Below, in pieces: positions 56,063 through 64,000 of a stretch of DNA of 64,000 bases. The stretch is taken from positions 64,001 through 128,000 of the forward strand of contig NZ_JAHXZR010000002.1 in NCBI RefSeq assembly GCF_019740315.1, in the 5' to 3' direction. Both the position numbers and the translations under genes were made by a program. The notes below the pieces were generated by a model, which saw nothing but the letters and a program-made list of their open reading frames with translations, did no database searches and had not been told where the DNA came from. Each line of letters begins with the position of its first letter. Positions within the stretch are counted from its first letter, which is position 1. The stretch comes from Oceanobacter mangrovi. Its GTDB lineage: Bacteria; Pseudomonadota; Gammaproteobacteria; Pseudomonadales; Oceanobacteraceae.

Positions 56063-56926
56063 ATGACTGCTAAAAAACCTGTTGCCTGGCCACTGGATCC
56101 ACTGGTGCTGGACGATCAAATCCGCGCCTTTTTACGTGAAGATATTGGCTATTTCGATCTGACAGCGACCCTGCTGGTGGATAAGGAATTACAGGGCGAC
56201 TTTTACATGAATGCCCGTGAGCCAATGACCGTTGCCGGTATTGCCGCCGCTGCGCGAGTGTTCAGCTTCTATGATCCGAGCCTGCAGGTTGAGGCACTGG
56301 TCGCTGATGGTGACCAGGTAGCCAAGGGTGATGTGCTGCTGAAAATTCGTGGTTGTGCCCGCAGCATCCTGACCGCCGAACGGGTATCGCTGAATATCTG
56401 TCAGCACCTGTCGGGTATTGCCACCGTGGCTGCCCGCTACGTCAAGGAGATTGAAGGCACCAAGGCACAGTTGATCGATTCCCGCAAAACCACTCCGGGT
56501 CTGCGGGCGATGGAAAAACACGCCGTTGCCTGTGGTGGTGGCCGTAACCACCGTCTGGGGCTGGATAACGGCATTATGCTGAAAGATAACCACATCGCTG
56601 TTTGTGGCAGCATCACTGCGGCGGTCGAGCGCGCCAAGGCGTCTGTACCGGTGCTGACCAAGGTAGAAGTGGAGTGCGACCGGCTGGATCAGGTTGCCGA
56701 AGCACTGGCAGCCAAAGCGGATGTGATTATGCTGGATAATATGTCCCTTGAAGATATGAAAAAAGCGGTAGAAATGGTGAACGGCAAAATCCTGCTGGAA
56801 GCCTCGGGTGGCGTGCGTCTGGAAACCATTCGGGCGATTGCAGAAACCGGCGTTGATTTCATTTCTGTTGGTCGTATTACCCAATCTTCCCCAGCCCTGG
56901 ATATCGGTCTGGACGAAGCGGAGTGA
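56063..56926 (+). CDS. nadC: quinolinate phosphoribosyltransferase (NadC family)
   Basis: 287 residues. Normally joins quinolinate and PRPP to give nicotinate mononucleotide, CO2 and pyrophosphate in NAD synthesis. N-terminal domain (FLREDIGYFDLTATLLV), then the PRPP/quinolinate barrel with SRKTTPGLRAMEKHAVACGGGRNHRLGLDNGIMLKDNHI, VEVECDRLDQ, DVIMLDNMS and LEASGGVRLETIRAIAETGVDFISVGRI. All usual binding residues appear present (Arg, Lys and His in the first motif). GAGG is 8 bases upstream. Position between a TRAP importer and a PRPP-forming fusion is unusual: it suggests salvage of an imported quinolinate-like acid rather than routine synthesis. A ModD-like role is less likely since there are no molybdate genes here. 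Confidence 0.9.
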   Translation: MTAKKPVAWPLDPLVLDDQIRAFLREDIGYFDLTATLLVDKELQGDFYMNAREPMTVAGIAAAARVFSFYDPSLQVEALVADGDQVAKGDVLLKIRGCARSILTAERVSLNICQHLSGIATVAARYVKEIEGTKAQLIDSRKTTPGLRAMEKHAVACGGGRNHRLGLDNGIMLKDNHIAVCGSITAAVERAKASVPVLTKVEVECDRLDQVAEALAAKADVIMLDNMSLEDMKKAVEMVNGKILLEASGGVRLETIRAIAETGVDFISVGRITQSSPALDIGLDEAE

Positions 56927-56932
56927 TGGCAC

Positions 56933-59014
56933 ATGAGTAACCAAACCGCCCGTGCTGCGGGCATGCTCGTTCTGGTCGTCGGCCCCAGTGGGGTCGGCAA
57001 GGACACCCTGATCGATCTGACCCTGCAACGTTTGTACGGGCACAAGGTGGGCCGGGCCATGCGGGTTGTCAGCCGTCCGGCTGACGCTGGTGGAGAGGAT
57101 CACATTGCTGTCAGTGAGAGCGAGTTTGCCGAGTGGCAGCGGTCGGGGCGGTTGCTCACCAGCTGGCAGGCCCATGATTTGCACTATGGCCTGCAAGCTG
57201 ATATTCCGGCGCGGATTGCAGCTGGCGAGACGGTTATCGCCAACGTCTCCCGCAAGGTCGTTCGCCAACTGGCAGAGCTGGATTTGCCGGTGACCCTGAT
57301 TGAGATCACCGCTTCCAAGGAAGTGCTCAAACAGCGTTTGATTGAGCGAGGTCGTGAAAGCATGGAAGGCGTGCAGCAGCGGCTCAATAGTCTCGAATGG
57401 GATATTCCGGAAGGCATTCCGTTTGTGCGGATTGTGAACGACAAAACGCTCGAATACGGCATCAACCGGTTTCTGGACGCGCTCAGTCATTTCTGGGGCT
57501 GCGACACCAAAACCCGACCGATCGAGATGACAGCGGGATTCCGGCTAGCCTGTGTAATCCGCACTGACAGCCCCTGGATCGGTCAAATCGGCGACGAAGC
57601 CAACCCTCGGTTGGAGTTATGCTTCTTTAATGAACGGCGGGTATTCGACGTGATTGTGTCGGATTCAGTGGCCTTGAAGTCCGACCAGATTGGCATCTTG
57701 CAGGCTTCCTACCGCTTGCTCGGGTTTGATCCCAAAGTGCGTGTGACCGTCTGTGAACCGGGTTTCCCGGCCGGCCTGGCGTTGCTGAAGAAGAAGATTA
57801 AAGGCAATCCCCTGAATGAGCAGGAATACCATGCGGTCATCAGTGACATTAATGAAAACCGCATTTCTGAAGGGGCAGCCAGTGCCTTCCTGACGGCCTT
57901 GTCTAACGACCTGTCGGATACCGAGTTAAGTGACCTGACGCGGGCGCGCTCACGCTTTGCCAGCAACCTGGCGTGGGACTTGCCAGTGGTGGTCGACAAG
58001 CACTCGATGGGGGGGCTGCCCGGTAGCCGGGTCAGCCTGATCATTATTCCGATCATTGCAGCATTGGGGCTGAAGATTCCCAAGGCGTCATCCAAAGCCA
58101 TTACGTCGCCAGCGGGTACTGCCGACACCATGGCCTTGTTCGCCGACGTCGATCTGTCGGCCCAGCGGGTCAAGGATGTGGTGGCGCAGGAGAACGGCTG
58201 CATCGTCTGGAATGGCCGCATCAGCCATACGCTGTTTGATGATCTGACCAACGCCATGATCCGGCCGCTCGATCTGGATTCCGCCAAGATGAGCGTGGCG
58301 TCGATTCTGTCGAAAAAGTACGCCGCCGGGGTTACCCACCTGGTGATCGACCTGCCGGTTGGCCCCAACGTCAAATTAAAAACCCGCCAGGAAGCCGAAC
58401 GACTGAAGGCGCTGTTTGAATCGGTTGGCCAGGCGCTAGGCATTCAGGTCGACGCCATTCTGACCGATGGGGATCACCCGGTAGGTCGTGGTGTTGGCCC
58501 GGCTCTGGAAGCCCGTGATGTTATCGACGTGCTGAATAACCATAAAACTGCCCCGGCAGATTTACGCGACAAGGCACTGCATTTTGCTGGGCGGCTGTTA
58601 GAAATGGCTGGCGTTGCAGGAGTGGGCGAAGGACGCCAGCTGGCGTTGCAAACCCTTAAATCCGGCGCTGCGGCGAAAAAATTCCTCGCCATATGCCGGG
58701 CCCAGGGCAAGCGTAAATCACTGCCGGAACCGGCGGATCAATACCTCGATGTGCTGGCCAGCGCCAGTGGTGTGGTGGATGCCTTTGATGTTTGGCGTAT
58801 CAACAGCATTGCCCGTTACGCCGGGGCGCCGCTGAACCCGAGAGCGGGTATCGACCTGTATGTTGAACTCGGCAGCCAGGTACAGGCCGGGGAGGTGTTG
58901 TATCGGGTGTACTTCAGCCCGTCACGGGATCGTGCCGAGTTGCAACAGGACGTCGAGCGTTATAGCGGCGTGTCGGTTGCGCCACTGCAAGCAACCAGCC
59001 GCCTGGCGGGATAA
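56933..59014 (+). CDS. fusion of ribose 1,5-bisphosphokinase (PhnN) and type-2 thymidine/AMP phosphorylase
   Basis: 693 residues from ATG 56933 (GGAG 9 bases upstream), one open frame. Residues 1 to about 190 are PhnN: P-loop GPSGVGKDT (17-25), RVVSRPADAGGEDHIAVSESEF, YGLQADIPARIAAGETVIANVSR, RESMEGVQQRL; such enzymes phosphorylate ribose 1,5-bisphosphate to PRPP. Residues about 195-693 are a full-length thymidine-phosphorylase fold of the archaeal/type-2 group (AMP phosphorylase): KHSMGGLPGSR (Lys356), IPKASSKAITSPAGTADTM (Lys388), GVTHLVIDLPVGPNVKL, LTDGDHPVGRGVGPALEA. AMP phosphorylase makes ribose 1,5-bisphosphate plus base from a nucleotide and phosphate. Together the halves could carry out NMP + Pi + ATP to PRPP + base + ADP. 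The next gene upstream is NadC, a PRPP user. I have not seen this fusion described; the coupled activity is an inference. Confidence 0.88.
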   Translation: MSNQTARAAGMLVLVVGPSGVGKDTLIDLTLQRLYGHKVGRAMRVVSRPADAGGEDHIAVSESEFAEWQRSGRLLTSWQAHDLHYGLQADIPARIAAGETVIANVSRKVVRQLAELDLPVTLIEITASKEVLKQRLIERGRESMEGVQQRLNSLEWDIPEGIPFVRIVNDKTLEYGINRFLDALSHFWGCDTKTRPIEMTAGFRLACVIRTDSPWIGQIGDEANPRLELCFFNERRVFDVIVSDSVALKSDQIGILQASYRLLGFDPKVRVTVCEPGFPAGLALLKKKIKGNPLNEQEYHAVISDINENRISEGAASAFLTALSNDLSDTELSDLTRARSRFASNLAWDLPVVVDKHSMGGLPGSRVSLIIIPIIAALGLKIPKASSKAITSPAGTADTMALFADVDLSAQRVKDVVAQENGCIVWNGRISHTLFDDLTNAMIRPLDLDSAKMSVASILSKKYAAGVTHLVIDLPVGPNVKLKTRQEAERLKALFESVGQALGIQVDAILTDGDHPVGRGVGPALEARDVIDVLNNHKTAPADLRDKALHFAGRLLEMAGVAGVGEGRQLALQTLKSGAAAKKFLAICRAQGKRKSLPEPADQYLDVLASASGVVDAFDVWRINSIARYAGAPLNPRAGIDLYVELGSQVQAGEVLYRVYFSPSRDRAELQQDVERYSGVSVAPLQATSRLAG

Positions 59015-59083
59015 ACCGTGCAGACAAATAGAAAGACGTTGGTGAGGTAGTTCCTCTTGCTGTCATCCCTTGTTGATGATGAC

Positions 59084-59111
59084 ACCGCTATCTTTGGATA
59101 GCGGTTTTTTT
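59084..59111 (+). terminator. rho-independent terminator of the TRAP-nadC-fusion operon
   Basis: A perfect 9-bp stem (ACCGCTATC / GATAGCGGT) with TTTG loop and seven T. It starts 70 bases past the stop codon of the fusion gene. Confidence 0.93.
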
Positions 59112-59128
59112 GCTTCCGGGAAGCCATT

Positions 59129-59148
59129 GGCAAGGCATGCCTTGCCCC
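59129..59148. repeat. dispersed palindromic repeat after the operon terminator
   Basis: GGCAAGGCATGCCTTGCCCC, identical to 44308-44327 and one base different from 52400-52419. It lies just past the terminator and before the tandem array at 59203-59455. Confidence 0.85.
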
Positions 59149-59202
59149 TACGAAAAACATTCGTCTTCGGAATCCATCCCCCACGCAAAAATACCCGTCT
59201 TC

Positions 59203-59455
59203 GTAGGGTCACGACATGTCGTGACAACGGCCCTGCATTACATCCGAACCGTAGGGTGTAATAGCCGCAGGCGTATTACATCGTCAGGGGTGCACCAAAC
59301 ACCGACCTGCGTAGGGTCACGACATGTCGTGACACCAACTCCGAATTGCATCAGAACCGTAGGGTGTAATAGCCGCAGGCGTATTACACCGTCAGGGTTG
59401 CACAAAACACCGACCTGCGTAGGGTCACGACATGTCGTGACAACAACTCCGAATT
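59203..59455. repeat. 108-bp tandem repeat array built of two palindromes
   Basis: GGGTCACGACATGTCGTGAC begins at 59206, 59314 and 59422, exactly 108 bases apart. Between them TGTAATAGCCGCAGGCGTATTA occurs twice (cores near 59257 and 59365); only its first 20 bases are quoted as TGTAATAGCCGCAGGCGTAT. The whole 108-bp unit, not only the palindromes, is repeated, about 2.3 copies. The third, partial copy ends in the stop codon region of mesD (59454). Not a CRISPR array: the interior is repeated rather than unique. Confidence 0.9.
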
Positions 59456-60503
59456 ACACCAACAACGCCAACTCGCTACCCGCAAGCTCCGCCCGCAGGA
59501 TCGCCGCCCCGTCACTCAAGGCCTGCAACTTGCCACGTGCAACCTGGCGGGAGAGGGGAGCCATGCCGCAGTTGGTGCTTGGATACAGTTTGTCAGCATC
59601 GACAAACTGCAGCGCTTTTCGCAGCGTATTAGCCACTTCCTCGGGCGTTTCGATCTGGTTGCTGGCGACATCAATCGCCCCGACCATCACCTTCTTGCCC
59701 CGAATCAGTTCAATCAGATCCATCGGCACACGGGAGTTCTGGCACTCCAGTGACACAATATCGAGACTGGAGCGTTGCAACTTCGGAAAAATCTCTTCGT
59801 ACTGGCGCCATTCCGAACCCAGCGTCTGTTTCCAGTCGGTATTGGCCTTGATGCCGTAGCCGTAACAAATATGCACGGCGGTTTCGCATTGCAGGCCCTC
59901 AACCGCTTTTTCCAGTGCCGCGATGCCCCAGTCATTAACCTCATCAAAAAACACGTTAAAGGCCGGTTCATCGAACTGGATAATATCGACGCCAGCCGCT
60001 TCCAGCTCACGCGCTTCCTGATTCAGAATTTTGGCGAATTCCCAGGCCAGCTTTTCGCGGCTCTGGTAATGGTCGTCAAACAGGGTGTCGACCATGGTCA
60101 TGGGGCCGGGCAACGCCCATTTAATCGGCTGATTGGTTTGCTGGCGTAAAAAGCGGGCGTCTTCAACAAACACCGGCCGCGTGCGGCTGACGGCATCCAC
60201 CACCACCGGCACGCTGGCGTCATAACGATTGCGGATTTTAACGGTCTTGCGGTTTTCAAAATCGACGCCGCTGAGGTGCTCGATAAAGGTGGTCACAAAA
60301 TGCTGACGGGTTTGTTCGCCGTCGCTGACAATATCAATGCCCGCCTGCAGCTGCTCCTGCAGTGATACACGTAAGGCGTCCTGTTTGCCTTCGACCAGCG
60401 CATCACCTTCCAGCTTCCAGGGTGACCAGAGGGTTTCCGGCTGTGCCAGCCAAACGGGTTTCGGCAAGCTGCCAGCGGTCGATGTCGGTAATAACTTTTT
60501 CAT
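59454..60503 (-). CDS. mesD: folate-independent methionine synthase MesD (core-MetE family)
   Basis: 349 residues from ATG 60503 (MKKLLPTSTAGSLPKPVWLAQPETLW); a TTG 2 codons upstream is less likely. It is the C-terminal catalytic half of MetE only: GSLPKP start, SDGEQTRQHFVTTFIEHLSGVDF, ALPGPMTMVDTLFDDHY, VDIIQFDEPAFNVF, AVHICYGYGIKANTDW (zinc-site His and Cys), SLECQNSRVP, STNCGMAPLSR (second zinc Cys). No N-terminal folate-binding repeat. Next to DUF1852/MesX, which MesD proteins need. It methylates homocysteine by an oxygen-dependent reaction with an as yet unclear methyl donor, as found for MesD/MesX in Acinetobacter. Downstream partner of mesX, 27 bases apart. Confidence 0.92.
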   Translation of the reverse strand: MKKLLPTSTAGSLPKPVWLAQPETLWSPWKLEGDALVEGKQDALRVSLQEQLQAGIDIVSDGEQTRQHFVTTFIEHLSGVDFENRKTVKIRNRYDASVPVVVDAVSRTRPVFVEDARFLRQQTNQPIKWALPGPMTMVDTLFDDHYQSREKLAWEFAKILNQEARELEAAGVDIIQFDEPAFNVFFDEVNDWGIAALEKAVEGLQCETAVHICYGYGIKANTDWKQTLGSEWRQYEEIFPKLQRSSLDIVSLECQNSRVPMDLIELIRGKKVMVGAIDVASNQIETPEEVANTLRKALQFVDADKLYPSTNCGMAPLSRQVARGKLQALSDGAAILRAELAGSELALLV

Positions 60504-60530
60504 AATCAATCAACAAATATCGGTAACAAA

Positions 60531-61508
60531 TTAAACGGCGAAACTGGCGGACCACTGCTCAAGCACAGCGCGGTACGGCTTGATGAAATGCTCTTCAGCA
60601 AACTTGCCCTGCTTGATGGCCAGCTGACTACGCTCGGCACGGTCATAATCAATACGGGTCAACGAGTGATCCGGGTGCTGCAGGCTTGGAATAAAACGTT
60701 CGCCCGCCACTGCATTGGCGTTATAGATTTCCGGCCGATAAATCTTCTGGAACGTCTCCATGGTGGCGATGGTGCTGATCAGCTCCAGGTTGCTGTAGTC
60801 GTTAATCAGGTCACCAAAGAAATAAAACGCCAGCGGTGCGGTGCTGTTGGGCGGCATAAAATAACGAACCTGCAAGCCCATCTGTTTGAAGTAGTTTTCG
60901 GTTAACGACGCTTCATTCGGCTCGTATTCAAAGCCCAGCACCGGATGCTGGTTTTCGGTGCGATGGTAGATCTTGCTGTCTGAAACACTCAGACAAATCA
61001 CCGGCTGCTTGCTGAAGTTCTGACGGTAGGCGGCGGAATTCACAAAATACTTGAACAGCTTGCCGTGCAGATCACCGAAGTTTTCGGGAACACTGAAACG
61101 GGCCTGATTCTGGTTGTGATCCAGCAGCAAAATACTGAAATCGTAATCCCGCACATACGACGAAAAGCTGTTACCAAGCAGACCCTCTATACGCTTGTTA
61201 TGGGCGTGGTCGATAATCGTGGTCTGCAACACCTCGATGGTCGGGAAGGTCTGGCCGTTGCCCTCAATGTCGATATCCACCGAAATAATTTCAACCTCGA
61301 CGGAATAACGATCACCGTTCGGGTTATCCCAATTGGCCAGCGCGTTAAAGCGGTTATTGATCATCCGCAGAGTGTCGCGCAGGTTCTCCTGACGACGGGC
61401 ACCGCGCGCCAGATTAGCGAAGTTGGTGGTGATACGAGTGTTATCCGACGGCTGGTAATGTTCGTCGAAGCGGGTGCTTTTTATCGCGAAGCTGAAATTC
61501 GTGTTCAT
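60531..61508 (-). CDS. mesX: MesX (DUF1852), partner of MesD
   Basis: 325 residues from ATG 61508 (MNTNFSFAIKSTRFDEHYQPSDNTRITTNFANLARGARRQENLRDTL), the family's usual start; an ATG 4 codons upstream is also open. Soluble. DUF1852 proteins are encoded with MesD and were shown to be required for its methionine synthase activity; the exact chemistry is not settled. Conserved-looking blocks: FNALANWDNPNGDRYSVEVEIISVD, DYDFSILLLDHN, PVLGFEYEPNEASLTENYFKQMG. First gene of the mesX-mesD operon, with a structured leader before it. Confidence 0.92.
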   Translation of the reverse strand: MNTNFSFAIKSTRFDEHYQPSDNTRITTNFANLARGARRQENLRDTLRMINNRFNALANWDNPNGDRYSVEVEIISVDIDIEGNGQTFPTIEVLQTTIIDHAHNKRIEGLLGNSFSSYVRDYDFSILLLDHNQNQARFSVPENFGDLHGKLFKYFVNSAAYRQNFSKQPVICLSVSDSKIYHRTENQHPVLGFEYEPNEASLTENYFKQMGLQVRYFMPPNSTAPLAFYFFGDLINDYSNLELISTIATMETFQKIYRPEIYNANAVAGERFIPSLQHPDHSLTRIDYDRAERSQLAIKQGKFAEEHFIKPYRAVLEQWSASFAV

Positions 61509-61735
61509 CGTTCCTGGCATCCTGATTATCTGATAAAGCCTGAATGTGTTTGTGCTCTTGCGGGACCTTCCAATGGCGATTCGGACTTACCCAATCAGTG
61601 GTCTTTCCCCTCTAGTTGCTGGCCGGATTTTCGGCAGCAGGGGAGGCTGGTTCAGAGCAGTGGGGGATTTATACCGGAACGACAACGTGAGAAAAATTGA
61701 TATTATCTCAGATCAATGTGAGCAATATTCATGAA
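61509..61735 (-). promoter_or_regulatory. long leader region upstream of mesX
   Basis: About 225 bases without a gene, GC-rich in the part near mesX and AT-rich beyond 61690, where a promoter may lie. On the minus strand GCCG-AAAATC-CGGC and an enclosing GACC/GGTC pair can form, with phrases (GGTATAAATCC, ACCACTG, GGGTAAGTC) that faintly recall parts of a cobalamin riboswitch. The match is weak. Short frames on the plus strand here are not convincing. Bases 61736-61983 hold nothing I recognise. Confidence 0.35.
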
Positions 61736-61983
61736 GGGTGTGTGGGCTGTTTGAGCTGCCGGGTTCTACCCCGATTTCACGGACGGCTTAATAAGGTCTG
61801 AAAGTTATCGTCTTGCGCTGCACTTCACCACAACCGTAAAACTTTTTCTGACTCTTTGCCTGAGTGGGCAGATTTCGGATAGACGCCCGGATGAATGACA
61901 ATCAGCCTGAATGCCACTGGTTTGCGCAGTTATCTTCCCTTGTCTACCGTTAATAATCAGCCCCAGATTATCAGGCCATCACT

Positions 61984-62304
61984 ATGAGTCTGCTGTTACG
62001 CACCGGTTCTACAGCATCGTTATCTGCCCTTGCTGTCTTCTGTTCAGCAGAGGCTTCCGAAGACACTTTTATCCCCTTCGCCGACATCGCGGTCGATAAC
62101 TCTCAGGTCGTCAGCGGCGGGGTGGAAAGGGGTCTTACGTCTCGCTTTTTGTTGGATGCTGATTTGGGGTTCGGTTATGACCAGCTCATGCTGCAGCCGG
62201 ATATTCAGTTTATCCAGCATCCTTCTGGTTTGAACGAGATACGCGATGCATGGGTGCTGACGCTTTCCATCGAAGTGAATGCCTTTTACGGAGTTACGCT
62301 ATGA
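61984..62304 (+). pseudogene. short porin-like (OprB-type) fragment
   Basis: 106 residues. The N-terminus looks like a signal peptide (STASLSALAVFCSAEASED). The second half, [38 protein letters not shown], resembles the C-terminal strands of carbohydrate-type (OprB) porins, but those proteins are 400 residues or more. It is therefore probably a remnant with the middle deleted, or a very small beta-barrel-like protein. Its TGA overlaps the ATG of the chemotaxis receptor (ATGA), so it may still serve for coupled translation. Confidence 0.5.
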
Positions 62305-64000
62305 CACTATCCAGCAAAGCATCATTGGGCCTTGGATTAATGGCCGTCACCATCATCTTGATTGCTGCAGTCGGCTTTTATGGCATTCATCGTCTCAGCA
62401 GTTCGCTCGGTTATGTGGTGGGCCCGGCCTGGGATTCCGCCGATGGTGCAATGGAAACGACTATCGAATTGCAAAAGCAAATGCTCGACATAGAAATGAT
62501 GCTCGCAGGCAAACCGTTGGATACAGCCGCGCATCAACAGAGCAAAAAATCGGTGGCACAGGCAAGCAGCCGACTTGAAGCGAGCAGTCTTGTACCAACG
62601 GATGTGCTCGCATCATTACGTGAAGCCCAATCAGATAGGGAAGCCAGGGAAAACAACCTGATTTCTGACTACAACCGGTTTGCAACATCCCGGAAGGAGT
62701 TTCAGCGAGTGACTGCAGAATTAGTGACCTTGCTGGGAGAACTCGAAGAACAAGGCGATAGAGCTGTGGAGGTGCTGGAAAGCAATCCAGACACCATGAT
62801 CAGCTGGAATAGCGGACTGAGTGTTAAATGGGAGGCGGCTGATGGTGGTATGGAATCAACCATTGGGCTATTAAAACAACTCTATCTGCTTGAACGGCTT
62901 CTGAGAGGGGAATATCCCGTCTTGATGGAAAAACAATTAAAGCAGGCTTCGACGTTCATGGACGACGCCATAAGCGGCATGTTGCAAACCGGGGCTTTTA
63001 CCGCTCCCTCGACCACGGTGCCCGGACAGTCCCAGGAACAGGCGCTGAACCAGCAAATTGCTCAATTCAGGGATTTGCTGGAACAAGTCATACAAAATTA
63101 CAAAACCTATATGCAGTCAAATACAGGCTACCAGGTGTCAACAGACAATTTGAAGATGCTATTAGGAAATATTGAAGAAATTGCTGACGGCAAGGTCGAC
63201 GAGCAGGTTCTCGCCAGTGAAAGTACCGTAGATTCAGTCTATTTACTGATGACGACCGTTTTTATAGCCGGGCTCCTGATAGCAGGTTTTCTCGCCGTTA
63301 TGACAAGAAAAATGGTTATGTCGCCGTTAATCGCAATCACCGAACGCATCCGCAATATCGCTATGGGAGATGGCGATCTGACCAAACGTACAGGCTTTTC
63401 CCGCGATGACGAAATAGGGGATTTGTCCCGCTTTGTCGACCAGTTTATTGAACGGCTGCAAATTATGATTTCAGGAATTAAAAATAACGGCATCACCATT
63501 CGGGATTTGGTGATTCGTACCAGTAGCAGCGCAGATGTCATTAACAGCAGTTCAGAAAAAACGGCCTGCCAGGCAGACGAAGTAGCTGTTGCCAGTGAGC
63601 AGATGTCACAGGTTTCACGGGAAATTGCCGCCAGTTGCGTAGGTGCCGCTGACAGTGCTGAACGAGTCAGCAAGCTGGCGGTGCTTGGTGAACAGCGCGT
63701 ACAGGAGACCGTCAGCAGTATGCAGGCAATCACAGGGCGGGTCTCGGCCAGCTCAGAGTCCATTGCCTCGTTAAAAGAACAGGCAGGTAAAATTGGCGAT
63801 ATTGTGTCAGTGATTGCCGGTATCTCTGAGCAAACCAATTTGCTGGCGCTCAATGCGGCAATTGAAGCGGCCAGAGCGGGAGAACAAGGCCGGGGTTTCG
63901 CGGTAGTCGCGGATGAAGTCCGCACACTGGCGCAACGTACTGCAGATTCCACCACTGAAATTACTGACGTGATAAGAACGATTCAGAACCAGACTAATCA
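62301..64000 (+). CDS. methyl-accepting chemotaxis protein (3' end outside the window)
   Basis: 566 codons to the window edge, still open. ATG 62301 has GGAG 7 bases upstream. Membrane segment 1 at about residues 8-30 ([20 protein letters not shown]); a helical periplasmic region of about 280 residues that repeats a short pattern ([26 protein letters not shown] and [26 protein letters not shown]); membrane segment 2 at about 314-332; HAMP (about 335-390); and the signalling domain with the conserved hairpin tip [37 protein letters not shown]. It signals to CheA/CheW; the ligand is unknown. Confidence 0.95.
   Translation, partial: MTLSSKASLGLGLMAVTIILIAAVGFYGIHRLSSSLGYVVGPAWDSADGAMETTIELQKQMLDIEMMLAGKPLDTAAHQQSKKSVAQASSRLEASSLVPTDVLASLREAQSDREARENNLISDYNRFATSRKEFQRVTAELVTLLGELEEQGDRAVEVLESNPDTMISWNSGLSVKWEAADGGMESTIGLLKQLYLLERLLRGEYPVLMEKQLKQASTFMDDAISGMLQTGAFTAPSTTVPGQSQEQALNQQIAQFRDLLEQVIQNYKTYMQSNTGYQVSTDNLKMLLGNIEEIADGKVDEQVLASESTVDSVYLLMTTVFIAGLLIAGFLAVMTRKMVMSPLIAITERIRNIAMGDGDLTKRTGFSRDDEIGDLSRFVDQFIERLQIMISGIKNNGITIRDLVIRTSSSADVINSSSEKTACQADEVAVASEQMSQVSREIAASCVGAADSAERVSKLAVLGEQRVQETVSSMQAITGRVSASSESIASLKEQAGKIGDIVSVIAGISEQTNLLALNAAIEAARAGEQGRGFAVVADEVRTLAQRTADSTTEITDVIRTIQNQTN

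Noticed and set aside
59203-59455. CRISPR array
   Set aside because: The 108-bp units are repeated throughout, including the parts that would be spacers, and no cas genes are near.
61546-61734. 62-codon frame on the plus strand upstream of mesX
   Set aside because: It overlaps the mesX leader, lacks a convincing ribosome-binding site and has no recognisable sequence.

Overview
The window looks like the chromosome of a gammaproteobacterium, probably a marine Oceanospirillales- or Pseudomonas-like heterotroph. The best evidence is the conserved block thrS-infC-rpmI-rplT-pheS-pheT-ihfA-merR followed by tRNA-Pro (12365-19962). Family-level calls come from motifs read by eye; no database search was run.

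Layout. 1-128 is the tail of an AraC-type regulator. 260-3197 (minus) holds a large membrane protein and a LuxR-type response regulator. 3495-12011 is an amine-oxidation and signalling region: TonB-dependent receptor, NarX-type histidine kinase, response regulator, copper amine oxidase, a CtaG-like membrane protein, and an AraC-type regulator facing them. 12365-19818 is the translation/IHF operon; infC appears to start at a rare ATC codon.

19915-33080 is a complete-looking Pf-like filamentous phage (inovirus) prophage of about 13 kb, inserted in the 3' half of tRNA-Pro and bounded by 104-bp direct repeats. It encodes a tyrosine integrase, Rep, Zot/pI, pVI-like, pIII-like and small coat proteins, major coat protein and ssDNA-binding protein, plus a divergent repressor with paired operators. 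Its accessory end is AT-richer and carries a PLD-fold protein, unknown membrane and secreted proteins, and two small genes each followed by an integron attC-like site. A hairpin-rich non-coding block (31798-32525) is a candidate origin/packaging region.

33196-44293 holds a GNAT protein, a fatty acyl-CoA ligase with an AraC-type regulator, and a signalling cassette: solute-binding protein, 1611-residue BvgS-like hybrid kinase, HD-GYP response regulator. 44684-52322 encodes a probably GG-CTERM-sorted c-type haem protein and a 1933-residue lipoprotein joining an extracellular nuclease domain to a PhoX-type phosphatase domain.

53090-59014 is the most novel operon: TAXI-type TRAP receptor and fused permease, a quinolinate phosphoribosyltransferase (NadC family), and a fusion of ribose 1,5-bisphosphokinase (PhnN) to a type-2 thymidine/AMP phosphorylase. 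The fusion could turn nucleotides into PRPP, the co-substrate of the NadC-type enzyme beside it. 59454-61508 (minus) is the folate-independent methionine synthase pair MesX-MesD. 61984-64000 is a porin-like fragment overlapping a chemotaxis receptor that runs off the window. A family of short palindromic repeats is scattered between genes, including a 108-bp tandem array at 59203-59455.
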